This document shows, piece after piece, positions 50,756-59,570 of a stretch of DNA of 64,000 nt; the first letter of the stretch is position 1; each line of letters starts with the position of its first letter. A model generated the notes under the pieces. The model was not told the DNA's origin, did no database searches, and was given only the letters and a program-made list of their open reading frames with translations. The position numbers were made by a program, and so were the translations under genes. This stretch comes from Companilactobacillus crustorum JCM 15951 (lineage in GTDB: Bacteria; Bacillota; Bacilli; Lactobacillales; Lactobacillaceae). The DNA is taken from contig NZ_AZDB01000003.1 of the NCBI RefSeq assembly GCF_001434585.1, positions 26,809-90,808 on the forward strand, given 5' to 3'.

Positions 50756-51508
50756 TTAAAGGTAAATCATTTGTGTTTTGGATTTTAATAGTTTGTTTTC
50801 CAAATTTTGAGGTAATTTGTCATTGGTGATGATGTAATCAATTTGATTTAAATTTAGAACCCGAAAATTATGTTTAACATTAATCTTGCTGCTATCTAGT
50901 AGTAAGACTATTTTTTTTGATTGTTTACGAATTTTAGTTTTGTAATCAATATCATCTTCATAAGCATAGTAGACACCATCTTCATCGATACCAACACAGC
51001 TTAAAAAGGCATAATCAAAACTATAATTCTCTAAATCTAAACAGGGTCTAGTACCGACTATACAACGTTTTTCTGCATCCAGATTGCCACCCAAAATTCG
51101 AGCTTTACATTTCGAATGTCTAACCAGTTGATCTGCAATATCTAAAGAATTGGTAACGGCAAAAAGACTTGGATTAGTTAAGTATTGAGGCATGAATTCA
51201 ATTGTTGTTGAAACATCCAAATAAATTTGTGTGGCCTGTTTAGCAAAAATAGCAGCCTTTTTAGCTAATTCCTGTTTAGCATTAACGAAATCATCGCTTC
51301 TTTGTAAATAGTTATCTAGTTTCTTAAAGGTATTTGGAAGACTAATTCCTCCATAATTACGATCAACCAAATTGTTCTCTGAAAGTTTGACGATATCACG
51401 CCTAGCAGTGTCACGAGAGGATTTAGTTAGGGCAATTATTTCCTTTAAAGTTAGGGTTTGTTTTTCTTGGAGTGTTTTTAAAATCAAGTCAAGTCGTTCT
51501 TTTTGCAT
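50756..51508 (-). CDS. DeoR family sugar-responsive regulator
   Basis: 250 residues: N-terminal helix-turn-helix (SSRDTARRDIVKLSENNLVDRNYGG, about 28-53) and a DeoR C-terminal sugar-phosphate sensor. It probably controls itself and the HAD gene through CTTTAAG half-sites upstream. The usual GG in the hinge is present. Confidence 0.9.
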   Translation of the reverse strand: MQKERLDLILKTLQEKQTLTLKEIIALTKSSRDTARRDIVKLSENNLVDRNYGGISLPNTFKKLDNYLQRSDDFVNAKQELAKKAAIFAKQATQIYLDVSTTIEFMPQYLTNPSLFAVTNSLDIADQLVRHSKCKARILGGNLDAEKRCIVGTRPCLDLENYSFDYAFLSCVGIDEDGVYYAYEDDIDYKTKIRKQSKKIVLLLDSSKINVKHNFRVLNLNQIDYIITNDKLPQNLENKLLKSKTQMIYL

Positions 51509-51518
51509 AAGTATCCCT

Positions 51519-51569
51519 CTTTAAGCTACTTTAAGTATATCAATTATAATAACTTATTTTTACTTAAAG
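51519..51569 (-). promoter_or_regulatory. deoR promoter with three CTTTAAG half-sites
   Basis: CTTTAAGC (51519-51526), ACTTTAAGTA (51528-51537) and, inverted, TACTTAAAG (51561-51569) surround a minus-strand TATAAT (51543-51548). Confidence 0.5.
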
Positions 51570-51635
51570 AACAATATAAATAATATAGGCTTTTTCTGGT
51601 TTTAGACTGGGAAATCTTTAATTATTTAAATTAAA

Positions 51636-51676
51636 ATAAAGCCCCAATGACCGAAAGCTAGTCATTGGGGCTTTAT
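51636..51676. terminator. Terminator of the PTS-esterase operon
   Basis: A perfect 16-bp stem (51636-51651 with 51661-51676) around a 9-nt loop; T-rich on the minus-strand exit side. Confidence 0.88.
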
Positions 51677-51698
51677 TATATATTGATTGAAATTTTAA

Positions 51699-53123
51699 TT
51701 AAGCTTCCTGATCACTGGCGATCATTTTGTCATTGTAACCGAATAGATAAGTTAAGACAAAAGCGATTATGAAGGCCACTAAATGAGAAATTATATAGGC
51801 GGTAAAATTGGAATCAATTCCTCCTTTAGGATTGATGAAAGAAGGGAATCCAATCAGGCTGCCTGTAAATCCATAAATCACTAAGTGCATTCCTCCGGCG
51901 ATTGCTCCTCCGATAGCGTTGCCAATCATGGTCATATAGAAAGCTTTTTTATATTTTAAAAGAATTCCATAAAGAGAAGGTTCTGCAATTCCACATAAGT
52001 CAGAAACTCCGGCCGAATATCCTAGAGCTTCAAATTTTTGTTTTTTAGTTTTGATAGCAACGGCAAAGACTGAGCCAGCAATTCCTAAAGCAGTAATTGA
52101 AGTTAGAGCACATATTACACTTTGACCATTGACAGCTAAATCATTAATAACGATAGGAATCAATGGCCAATGCAATCCGAAGACAACCAAGATAGGATAG
52201 AAAGCTCCATAGATGGCACCACCAACGATACCATTGAAGGCCAATAAACTAGAAATACCGTCTGCAAGTCCTTTACTTAAAACAGTGATAATTGGAGCAA
52301 CCACTAATAATAAAGCGAAGGAAAGAATAATAATTTCAATGATAGGAACGAAGATACCTTGAATCATATCTGGTATAACTTTTTTTAGATATTTTTCGAC
52401 ATATTTGCCTAGCCAGGCTGCAACAATAATAGGAAAAACTGAACCAGAGTAATTCATTATTTTAACGGCAAAGTCACCCCAAAGACCTATTTCTGGTACT
52501 TTATTGGCAGAAATCCCAATAATATTTGGATGTATCAGAAAGGCCCCAATTACAGCAATAGCGATTGGATCAGAACCTAATTTTCTGGCAGCTGTGAATC
52601 CTAAAATAACGGGTAAGAAATAAAAGATTGTGTCAGCCATAGTATTGATGAGCAAATAGATTCCGGCCTTATCGCTTAAAATTCCGGCACTTACTAGTCC
52701 AGCAAGAATACCCTTAGTGATTCCAGAGCCTGCTAGGACGCCAATGATAGGCATCATAGAGGCTGTAAGAACACCGATAAATTCATCGTAGCCATGTTTG
52801 AATTTAGCACCAAATTTTGAATTTTCTTTTGAATCAGAACTGTTAATTTCTTTTTCAACGTTTTCATCAGTAGCTAAACGGGGCAAAATTCCTAAAATAG
52901 CATTAAAAACGTCAGTTACTTTATTACCAATTACAATTTGATATTGACCTTGAGCCTCCATGATTTTAATAACAACGTCAATATTTTCGATAGCTTTAGT
53001 GTCCGCTTTAGATTCATCCTTTAAAGTAAAGCGAAGTCGAGTCATACAGTGAATCAATGTATCAATATTGTCATTTCCTCCAACAGAGTTAATGATTTGT
53101 TGGGCATCGGCTGTATAATCCAT
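51699..53123 (-). CDS. PTS transporter EIIBC, glucose-superfamily (beta-glucoside/sucrose/trehalose type)
   Basis: Imports and phosphorylates a sugar. 474 residues: N-terminal EIIB with phospho-cysteine C26 (IHCMTRLRF), a linker near 85-100, then an EIIC with about ten membrane helices. No EIIA domain is fused or adjacent, so a separate EIIA must serve it. The sugar is uncertain. It is the second gene of an operon that starts with an esterase. Confidence 0.88.
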   Translation of the reverse strand: MDYTADAQQIINSVGGNDNIDTLIHCMTRLRFTLKDESKADTKAIENIDVVIKIMEAQGQYQIVIGNKVTDVFNAILGILPRLATDENVEKEINSSDSKENSKFGAKFKHGYDEFIGVLTASMMPIIGVLAGSGITKGILAGLVSAGILSDKAGIYLLINTMADTIFYFLPVILGFTAARKLGSDPIAIAVIGAFLIHPNIIGISANKVPEIGLWGDFAVKIMNYSGSVFPIIVAAWLGKYVEKYLKKVIPDMIQGIFVPIIEIIILSFALLLVVAPIITVLSKGLADGISSLLAFNGIVGGAIYGAFYPILVVFGLHWPLIPIVINDLAVNGQSVICALTSITALGIAGSVFAVAIKTKKQKFEALGYSAGVSDLCGIAEPSLYGILLKYKKAFYMTMIGNAIGGAIAGGMHLVIYGFTGSLIGFPSFINPKGGIDSNFTAYIISHLVAFIIAFVLTYLFGYNDKMIASDQEA

Positions 53124-53134
53124 ATTTTTTCTCC

Positions 53135-53938
53135 TTAACAGAGCCTTTCTTCAGGCATGTATTCGATAGGTAGCCACTCTAAGATATTTTCTAAAAATTT
53201 GTCCCAGGAATACCAGTCGTGTTTACCATTAGTGAATTCAGCATCAATATTGATGCCTAATTGTTCTAGATTAGAAATGAGATTCAAGTTATCTTGATAA
53301 AGAAAATCTTGTTGACCACACCAAGCGTATAGATTGGGAACAGGTTCGTGTAGAGAAAGTTTCTGTTCAGCTAAATGTAAAAGATTTTCTGGGGAGACTT
53401 TAAAATCATCTCTTTTATTAATAACGCCGTTCCAATAATCGTTTGAACGAAAACTGGTGAGGATTTTATTTGAGCCACTAGGATCAAAGGCACCGGATAA
53501 CGCTGCGGCATAGCCAAAATTATTAGTAGATAAGGCTATTTTATAAGCTCCGTAACCTCCCATTGAACTACCCATGATAAAATTTTTGTCCCTTTTGGTA
53601 GATATTTGAGGAAATAAGTCATGTACTACTTGTGGCAATTTGATTGCAATCTCGTCATAATAATTCATGTCGTAAGTTGTGTTTGCATACCAACTTAAAT
53701 CAGCATTAGGTAAAACAACTGCCAGTGGAGTATTTTTAATAAGGCGTTCTAAGCGAGTATTTCTAAGCCATGAAGTGTTGTCGTCACTCATACCATGTAG
53801 TAAATAAAGTACTGGCAAATCAGTTAAAAGATCTTGATTCCAATTAGGAGAGTCAGCTGTTTTTTGTGGCAATAGGACATCCATCTGGCAGTCTTTTAAC
53901 AGTGCATTTGAGAAGTAATTTATTTTTAAATGTGCCAT
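53135..53938 (-). CDS. Esterase, tributyrin-esterase (EstA)/S-formylglutathione-hydrolase-like
   Basis: Serine esterase of 267 residues, no signal peptide. Nucleophile in GSSMGG near 120, and a catalytic His in KHDWYSWD near 245. Start ATG 53938 has AAGGAG 8 nt upstream; an earlier in-frame start at 53992 lies before that site. First gene of the esterase-EIIBC operon, 11 bp before the PTS gene, so it may deacylate an imported sugar or glycoside. Confidence 0.85.
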   Translation of the reverse strand: MAHLKINYFSNALLKDCQMDVLLPQKTADSPNWNQDLLTDLPVLYLLHGMSDDNTSWLRNTRLERLIKNTPLAVVLPNADLSWYANTTYDMNYYDEIAIKLPQVVHDLFPQISTKRDKNFIMGSSMGGYGAYKIALSTNNFGYAAALSGAFDPSGSNKILTSFRSNDYWNGVINKRDDFKVSPENLLHLAEQKLSLHEPVPNLYAWCGQQDFLYQDNLNLISNLEQLGINIDAEFTNGKHDWYSWDKFLENILEWLPIEYMPEERLC

Positions 53939-53985
53939 TTTTTGCTCCTTAAATATTTTTTTTAAAAAAGCTTTTTTTATATCCT

Positions 53986-54019
53986 TTGACATTAGACATT
54001 GTATACGCTTACAATATCT
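53986..54019 (+). promoter_or_regulatory. Divergent control region with 26-bp dyad and cre-like centre
   Basis: The araC promoter TTGACA (53986-53991), 18 bp, TACAAT (54010-54015) is overlaid by AGACATTGTA (53994-54003) and TACAATATCT (54010-54019), an inverted repeat with one mismatch around TACGCT. Positions 53999-54013 match the cre consensus with one mismatch. Confidence 0.6.
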
Positions 54020-54079
54020 AAGATAAGTTTATATTTGCTAACATAACTACCTTTTTTTGTCCTATAGGAGGATTTAGAA

Positions 54080-54931
54080 ATGTCCACATCTATGGAGTTA
54101 CTTGAATTTGAGTACGCTAATCCAGTGAAATGTATTTATCATCGTCCTGTTGGTGAAAAATATGTAGTTCCTCATTGGCATGAGGCTATTGAAATTACTT
54201 TTGTTGAAAAAGGCAATCCTGGGAAAATGTATCTTGAAGGTCAAGAATATTCTTTGAGTCAAGATGATGTCTATGTAACGAATTCTCGCTTGATTCATAG
54301 TTTCGATACGGTTATAACGCCTGATCAGCGAATCATAACTTTGTTGATTAATTATGATTGGTTGCGTAACTGTTTGCCAAAGACGATTCGCAACAAAAAA
54401 ATTGAATTGATCAAAGCACCAAAAAAAGACAGCCAGAGAGCTGCCTTTGCAAAGTTAATTGAATTGATTAAGCAAGTTAAGGATATTCAAGTTCAAAATG
54501 TTGATGAATATGAACATTTGCATCAATTATCTCTAACGGTAGAACTAGTTAGTATTCTGATTAAAAATTTTGTTGTAGATAAGAAAGTAGAACAAAAGAT
54601 TCCTGAAGTTATAAGTATGGCAATTGAAGATTTTCATAATCAATATTCGAGTGATCTGCGACTAACGGACATGGCTAAGAAATACAATTATAGTTATGCA
54701 TACTTTTCAAAGTTGTTTAAAAGATACTTAGGGATGTCTCCTAAAAAATATTTAACATTATTACGTATTCAAAATGCAGCTGAGTTGATTGAAAAAACTG
54801 ATGATAAGTTAACTACAATTGTCGTAAAAACTGGTTTTCCTGATGAAAAAAGCTTTTATGCTGCATTTAAAGGTAAATATGGAAAAACACCTTCGGAATA
54901 TCGAAAACAATTGCAGGTAACAACCGAATAA
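54080..54931 (+). CDS. AraC family regulator with N-terminal cupin
   Basis: 283 residues. N-terminal cupin sensor (HWHEAIEITFVEKG near 35) and C-terminal double helix-turn-helix (LRLTDMAKKYNYSYAYFSKLFKRYLGMSPKKYL, then TTIVVKTGFPDEKSFYAAFKGKYGKTPSEYR). AGGAGG upstream. Divergent from the esterase-PTS operon, which is its likely target. Confidence 0.92.
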   Translation: MSTSMELLEFEYANPVKCIYHRPVGEKYVVPHWHEAIEITFVEKGNPGKMYLEGQEYSLSQDDVYVTNSRLIHSFDTVITPDQRIITLLINYDWLRNCLPKTIRNKKIELIKAPKKDSQRAAFAKLIELIKQVKDIQVQNVDEYEHLHQLSLTVELVSILIKNFVVDKKVEQKIPEVISMAIEDFHNQYSSDLRLTDMAKKYNYSYAYFSKLFKRYLGMSPKKYLTLLRIQNAAELIEKTDDKLTTIVVKTGFPDEKSFYAAFKGKYGKTPSEYRKQLQVTTE

Positions 54932-54965
54932 AAAATCTAGGATTGGAGATATAACATTTATAGTT

Positions 54966-55055
54966 GTAGCAAAAATTTGGAAGAAAACATAACTTCACAC
55001 CGCTTAATATGAAAGGGGCGGCAACTCAAAATCGAGTTGTCGTCCCTTTAACTTT
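54966..55055 (+). repeat. Dispersed hairpin repeat, copy 2
   Basis: Aligns along 90 bp with the minus strand of 42218-42309: shared AAAACATAACTTCAC and TTAATATGAAA, and a hairpin with inner arms GGCAACTC and GAGTTG. The outer stem bases differ from copy 1 but still pair (GGGG with TCCC here). The loop is AAAATC in the strand where copy 1 has GATTTT. It overlaps the end of the aldo/keto reductase gene. Confidence 0.75.
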
Positions 55056-55929
55056 ATTTAGCATTATTTTGATTTGTGTAGGTTGTTGAATGTTCAAGGA
55101 AGTCTTGGTCGTCTGGATCAGCACCGACTCGTTTGTCGCTATCCAATTTAGAAATTTGTGACATTTCTTCTGGACTTAAGTCGAAATGAAAATCAAAGAG
55201 ATCAATATTTTCCTTGATTCGACTCTCATGAGTAGACTTAGGAATAATAATCTCTCCACGTTGAATATGCCAACGGAGAATTACTTGAGCGGGTGTTTTT
55301 TGGTGATCGCTAGCAATTTGTTTGATAACAGGATCATCGACGACTTTATTGATACCACCGCCAAGAGGACTCCAGGATTCGTGAGCAATGTTCTTTTCTT
55401 GTAGGTATTCGTGCAAATCATTTTCTTGCAAGTAAGGGTGAGTTTCAATTTGATCAACCATTGGAGTAATAGTTGCAGTTTTCATTAATTGTTCAATATG
55501 ATGGGCTTTGAAGTTTGAAACACCAATGGCACGGATTTTTCCGGCCTTGTAAAGATCTTCCATGGCACGCCAATTTTCTTCAAAACCTGGAGCAGGCCAA
55601 TGAATTAAGTAAAGATCCAAGTAGTCTAAACCAAGTTTTTGAAGTGAACTATTGAACTGAGCAACTGTCTCATCGTATCCACGAACGTTATTCCATACTT
55701 TAGTGGTGATGAAGAGATATTTACGATCAATTCCAGTTTCTTTAATAGCCTTGCCGACAGCTTCTTCATTATCGTAAAAACTAGCTGTATCGATGTGTCT
55801 GTAGCCACTTTCGACTGCCCATTTAACACTATTGAGAACTTCATCGTCGTTCATTCTAAAAACTCCGAGTCCAACTTGGGGAATCATAACACCGTTTGCT
55901 AATTCGATATAAGGAATATTTGTAGCCAT
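55054..55929 (-). CDS. Aldo/keto reductase
   Basis: NADPH-dependent carbonyl reductase of 291 residues, related to 2,5-diketo-gluconate reductases. Catalytic tetrad D47, Y52, K77 and H110 (HIDTASFYDNE, TTKVW, LIHWP). The RIKENIDLFDF segment near the C-terminus contacts NADPH in the family. AGGAGGT precedes the ATG. Single gene. Confidence 0.93.
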   Translation of the reverse strand: MATNIPYIELANGVMIPQVGLGVFRMNDDEVLNSVKWAVESGYRHIDTASFYDNEEAVGKAIKETGIDRKYLFITTKVWNNVRGYDETVAQFNSSLQKLGLDYLDLYLIHWPAPGFEENWRAMEDLYKAGKIRAIGVSNFKAHHIEQLMKTATITPMVDQIETHPYLQENDLHEYLQEKNIAHESWSPLGGGINKVVDDPVIKQIASDHQKTPAQVILRWHIQRGEIIIPKSTHESRIKENIDLFDFHFDLSPEEMSQISKLDSDKRVGADPDDQDFLEHSTTYTNQNNAK

Positions 55930-56102
55930 AAACTTACCTCCTGTGTAATTTCACTTACATTATAGCCCAGTTGTTTGTATATATTTTGTATAAATAATGT
56001 AAACCTTATAAATGATTATTTTACAGAAAATTTATTATTAATTTACAAAGCTTTGTTAATCTAAAGTTGTTCAAAAAATAGAGAGAAAGTTGGGAGTTAT
56101 TT

Positions 56103-57146
56103 ATGAAAAAAGGGCGATTATTAACCGCTTTTCTAGGGGTATTTTTATTACTTACAGGTGTTCTAGCAGGCTGCTCATCAAAGAGTTCAGCTTCTGAGAA
56201 AACGGGTGGAAATAATAGTAAAGAAATTACAATGGTTTTCTATCCAAATGAATCAGCTAAGAACTTTACAGCATCACGTAAAGCTTTGCAGGATGAATTG
56301 CACAAGGCAACAGGCAAAAAAGTTAATATTCAAACAACAACTGATTATAACGTAGCTATTGAGGCCATTGCTTCAGGTAAGGCACAACTTGCATTCATGG
56401 GTGCCGATGGATACATTCAAGCTCATGCTCAAAATGCTAAGGTAGAACCTTTACTTTTACAATCTGGTCCAGAAGGTACTACTAAAGGTGCTAGTTACCG
56501 TTCATATCTAATGGTTCCAAAGGAAAAAGCCGATGAATATAAGAAAGACGGCAAATATAACATTGACAAGATTAAAGGTGAAAAAGCTTCATTCGTTTCA
56601 ACAAGTTCAACATCTGGATTTGCGGTACCAACAGATGAGATCCAAAAGCACTTCAAACTAAAAGATAAAGATGAACTGTCAGAAGGTGGCAAATTCTTTA
56701 GCAAGGTTCTTTATGGAAGTACTCATCCAGGTTCAGCTATTAATTTATTGAAGGGCGATGTTGATGTTGCTGCCTTTGATGATATTGATTTAACAGTATT
56801 CTTGAAAGTTACTGAAGGAAGCTACGACAAACCAGGTTCAGTCTTTACTATTAAAGATGACGCTGATGCTCCATTTGCAGAATTTAAGGGCAAACAATTA
56901 GTTAATATCTCAGTTCTACCAGTTCAAAATGGACCATTCGTTGTGAATACAAAAGCATTAAGCAAAACTGATGTAGATGCTATTACAAAACGTTTCACTT
57001 CTAAAGATTTTACAAACAATAAGAATTTGTTCTCTGATGGTAAGAGTAAAACACCAACATTATGGCAAAAGAAGAGTGATAAGACAGTTCTTTTGAAGGT
57101 TGATGACGCATGGTACAAACCTACTCATGAACTTGTTGGTAAATAA
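56103..57146 (+). CDS. phnD: Phosphonate ABC transporter, substrate-binding lipoprotein
   Basis: 347 residues with a lipoprotein signal: hydrophobic segment then LAGC, lipidated Cys at 24. The body (MVFYPNESAKNFTASRKALQDEL, then AFMGADGYIQAH) is PhnD type. First gene of phnD-phnC-permease-permease-phnX-phnW, whose catabolic genes point to 2-aminoethylphosphonate as ligand. The 173 bp upstream contain TGTAAA...TTTACA and the palindrome ACAAAGCTTTGT (56045-56056). Confidence 0.93.
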   Translation: MKKGRLLTAFLGVFLLLTGVLAGCSSKSSASEKTGGNNSKEITMVFYPNESAKNFTASRKALQDELHKATGKKVNIQTTTDYNVAIEAIASGKAQLAFMGADGYIQAHAQNAKVEPLLLQSGPEGTTKGASYRSYLMVPKEKADEYKKDGKYNIDKIKGEKASFVSTSSTSGFAVPTDEIQKHFKLKDKDELSEGGKFFSKVLYGSTHPGSAINLLKGDVDVAAFDDIDLTVFLKVTEGSYDKPGSVFTIKDDADAPFAEFKGKQLVNISVLPVQNGPFVVNTKALSKTDVDAITKRFTSKDFTNNKNLFSDGKSKTPTLWQKKSDKTVLLKVDDAWYKPTHELVGK

Positions 57147-57158
57147 AAGGGGCAGAGT

Positions 57159-57872
57159 ATGTTAGAGGTTAAAGATTTACAAAAGAGCTATGAGAAAGAT
57201 AAACCAGCTTTAAAAGATATTTCATTCAACATTAAACCTGGTACTTTCGTTGCCATAATTGGGCCATCTGGAGCCGGAAAAACTACTATTTTGAGAAGCT
57301 TAAATCAATTGATTAAAGATGATAATGGACAAATATTGTTAGATGGTAATGATATAAGAACTGCTAACAAGACTCAATTACGTAAGTATCGTCGTCAAAT
57401 TGGAATGGTTTTTCAAAATTATAATTTGGTAGAGAGATTGACAGTAATCGAGAATGTTTTACATGGTCGATTAGGATATAAGTCAACCCTAGCTGGTGTC
57501 TTTGGCAGATATACCCAAGAAGAAAAAGAAGAAGCAATGTCACTACTTAAAAAGGTAGGTTTAGAAAACTTTGCTTTACAGAGATGTTCTGAATTGAGTG
57601 GTGGTCAAAAGCAACGTGTTGGAATTGCTCGTTCTTTGATCCAACATCCTAAGGTAATCCTTTGCGATGAGCCGATCACATCTCTAGATCCAGCTTCAGC
57701 TCAGAATGTAATGGAATTATTGAAAAATCTTACTGAAGAATATAATTTGATCTGTATTGCTAATCTTCATCAGATTAACATGGCAAAAATGTATGCTGAT
57801 CAAATTATTGGAATTCGTAAAGGACGTTTAGTTTTTGATGAAGCGGCAACTTACTATCAGAGGATACTTTGA
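57159..57872 (+). CDS. phnC: Phosphonate ABC transporter, ATPase
   Basis: 237 residues, Walker A GPSGAGKTT, LSGGQKQR, and CDEPITSLD. Contains the PhnC-typical VLHGRLGYKSTLAGVFGRY stretch between the Q-loop and signature. 12 bp after phnD. Confidence 0.93.
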   Translation: MLEVKDLQKSYEKDKPALKDISFNIKPGTFVAIIGPSGAGKTTILRSLNQLIKDDNGQILLDGNDIRTANKTQLRKYRRQIGMVFQNYNLVERLTVIENVLHGRLGYKSTLAGVFGRYTQEEKEEAMSLLKKVGLENFALQRCSELSGGQKQRVGIARSLIQHPKVILCDEPITSLDPASAQNVMELLKNLTEEYNLICIANLHQINMAKMYADQIIGIRKGRLVFDEAATYYQRIL

Positions 57873-57881
57873 GGACACTTT

Positions 57882-58001
57882 ATGATCAAGATATTACAAA
57901 GAAGCTTGAATAATGCAATCTCCTATAAAATATTTATCACACAAAGGATGGCATCAGACAGCAATAATCGCAATTATTGGCGGTATTTATATATTAGGTA
58001 G
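57882..58001 (+). CDS. Doubtful 39-codon overlapping frame before phnE
   Basis: ATG 57882 follows GAGGAC, the best ribosome binding site in this junction, and reads 39 codons in a frame different from the permease before TAG at 57999. It overlaps the permease start. It may aid translation of the permease by coupling, or mark a small indel. I give it little weight as a protein. Confidence 0.2.
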   Translation: MIKILQRSLNNAISYKIFITQRMASDSNNRNYWRYLYIR

Positions 58002-58704
58002 TCAAATATTAAATTTCGATAATTTAAATGGATTACTTGCTGTGCCGAAGGCTTTTGCTTGGTTAGGTGTTAATTTCAAACCGACCGCTCATTCAATGCA
58101 GTACTTTCCACGAATTTGGCAAAAACTAATTCAAACAGTGCTGTTAGCTATTTCTTCAACGATGGTTGCTGCAATAATTGCAATTTTTGTAGCTCTTTTA
58201 GGATCGAAGGTTACTGGTATCAATGGTTTTGTTCAAACTATTGTACGTGCAATCGCCTCTTTCTTTAGAAATATTCCGTTAGTTGCATGGTCCATGATCT
58301 TACTTTTTTCATTCAAACAGAGCGATTTTACTGGTTTCTTGGCTCTATTATTAATGTCTGTTGGATACTTAATTCGAGCATTTATGGAAATAATTGAAGA
58401 TGAAGCAAGTGAAACTATGTTGGCTTTAAAGGCAACTGGAGCAAGCTACTTTCAGGTTATTTTTCAGGCAGTGTTACCGCAGATTTTACCAAGTATTCTC
58501 AGTTGGATTCTTTATATGATTGAAAATAATGTTCGTGATGCAACATTGGTTGGAATTTTGACAGGAACGGGAATTGGTTTCATTTTTGATATTTATTATA
58601 AAAGTTTTAGATTTGATGCAGCAGGGATGACAGTTTTGGCAATTATCTTTGTCGTTATTGCCTTAGAAACAATTTCAAATCAAATTAGGAAGGTAATCTT
58701 ATGA
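57913..58704 (+). CDS. phnE: Phosphonate ABC transporter permease 1
   Basis: 263 residues, six membrane helices, with the binding-protein-dependent permease motif EASETMLALKATGASYFQVIFQAVLPQI near 155-182. ATG 57913 has only a weak AAAGAAG site. Ends in an ATGA overlap with the next permease. Confidence 0.9.
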   Translation: MQSPIKYLSHKGWHQTAIIAIIGGIYILGSQILNFDNLNGLLAVPKAFAWLGVNFKPTAHSMQYFPRIWQKLIQTVLLAISSTMVAAIIAIFVALLGSKVTGINGFVQTIVRAIASFFRNIPLVAWSMILLFSFKQSDFTGFLALLLMSVGYLIRAFMEIIEDEASETMLALKATGASYFQVIFQAVLPQILPSILSWILYMIENNVRDATLVGILTGTGIGFIFDIYYKSFRFDAAGMTVLAIIFVVIALETISNQIRKVIL

Positions 58705-59552
58705 CAGATAGTCAAGATAGTATTATTCAAAAGTCGAAACTGCCTAATTCCCCAGAGATTAAGTTGCATGAAAGAAGTTTGTCTAGAACGATGATTTTAG
58801 TTGTCTTTGTTAGCTTGCTGCTTATTACTGGCTATACATTGACACATTTGGATACGGCCGGGGTACAGATTAATCAAGCTTTAAAGGAATTAATGACTAC
58901 TTTGAATCAAATGTTTCTGCAACCTAATGCCGGTACGGATGGTTTGCCATTATTAATGGAAGCTTTAGGCAACAGTGTGCTTCTTTCAATTTTGACGACG
59001 ATTATTGGAGCAGTTTTTGGATTCTTATTTGCAGTTTTAGCTTCCAAGAATTTGACTAATGCTTATCTAGGAGCAGGAATAAGAGTTATTATGGCTGTCA
59101 TTAGAGCTATACCAACAATTATTTGGGCTTTAATATTCTCTATAGTATGCGGATTGGGTACTACTGCCGCTATTTTGGGACTTAGTTTTCATAGTATTGC
59201 ATATTTAACTAAGGCGTACTCTGAAAGTATTGAAGGAATCGACAATGCAAAGATCGAATCGTTAAAGGTTACTGGTGCTAAATTCTGGGTTATTGTTTTT
59301 CAAGCAATCTGGCCAACCATCGTGGCATCGTTTGTTTCTTGGACATTTATTAGATTAGAAATTAATTTTGCTAATGCTATTGCTGTGGGTGCAGCTGCTG
59401 GAGCCGGAGGAATTGGGTATCAGTTATTTGTAGCTAGTGGAATGAGTTTTGATTTCCATGAGACTGGATTAATTGTTTATTTAGTTATATTAGTAACATT
59501 TGTACTTGAGTTTATTGCGGTGAAGATTAGACAGTATTATTTAAACCGCTAA
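58701..59552 (+). CDS. phnE: Phosphonate ABC transporter permease 2
   Basis: 283 residues, six membrane helices, EAA-like motif SIEGIDNAKIESLKVTGAKFWVIVFQAIWP. The two different permeases probably form a heterodimer. Overlaps the first permease by 4 bp. Confidence 0.9.
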   Translation: MTDSQDSIIQKSKLPNSPEIKLHERSLSRTMILVVFVSLLLITGYTLTHLDTAGVQINQALKELMTTLNQMFLQPNAGTDGLPLLMEALGNSVLLSILTTIIGAVFGFLFAVLASKNLTNAYLGAGIRVIMAVIRAIPTIIWALIFSIVCGLGTTAAILGLSFHSIAYLTKAYSESIEGIDNAKIESLKVTGAKFWVIVFQAIWPTIVASFVSWTFIRLEINFANAIAVGAAAGAGGIGYQLFVASGMSFDFHETGLIVYLVILVTFVLEFIAVKIRQYYLNR

Positions 59553-59570
59553 TTTAGGGAGAGAACTTTT

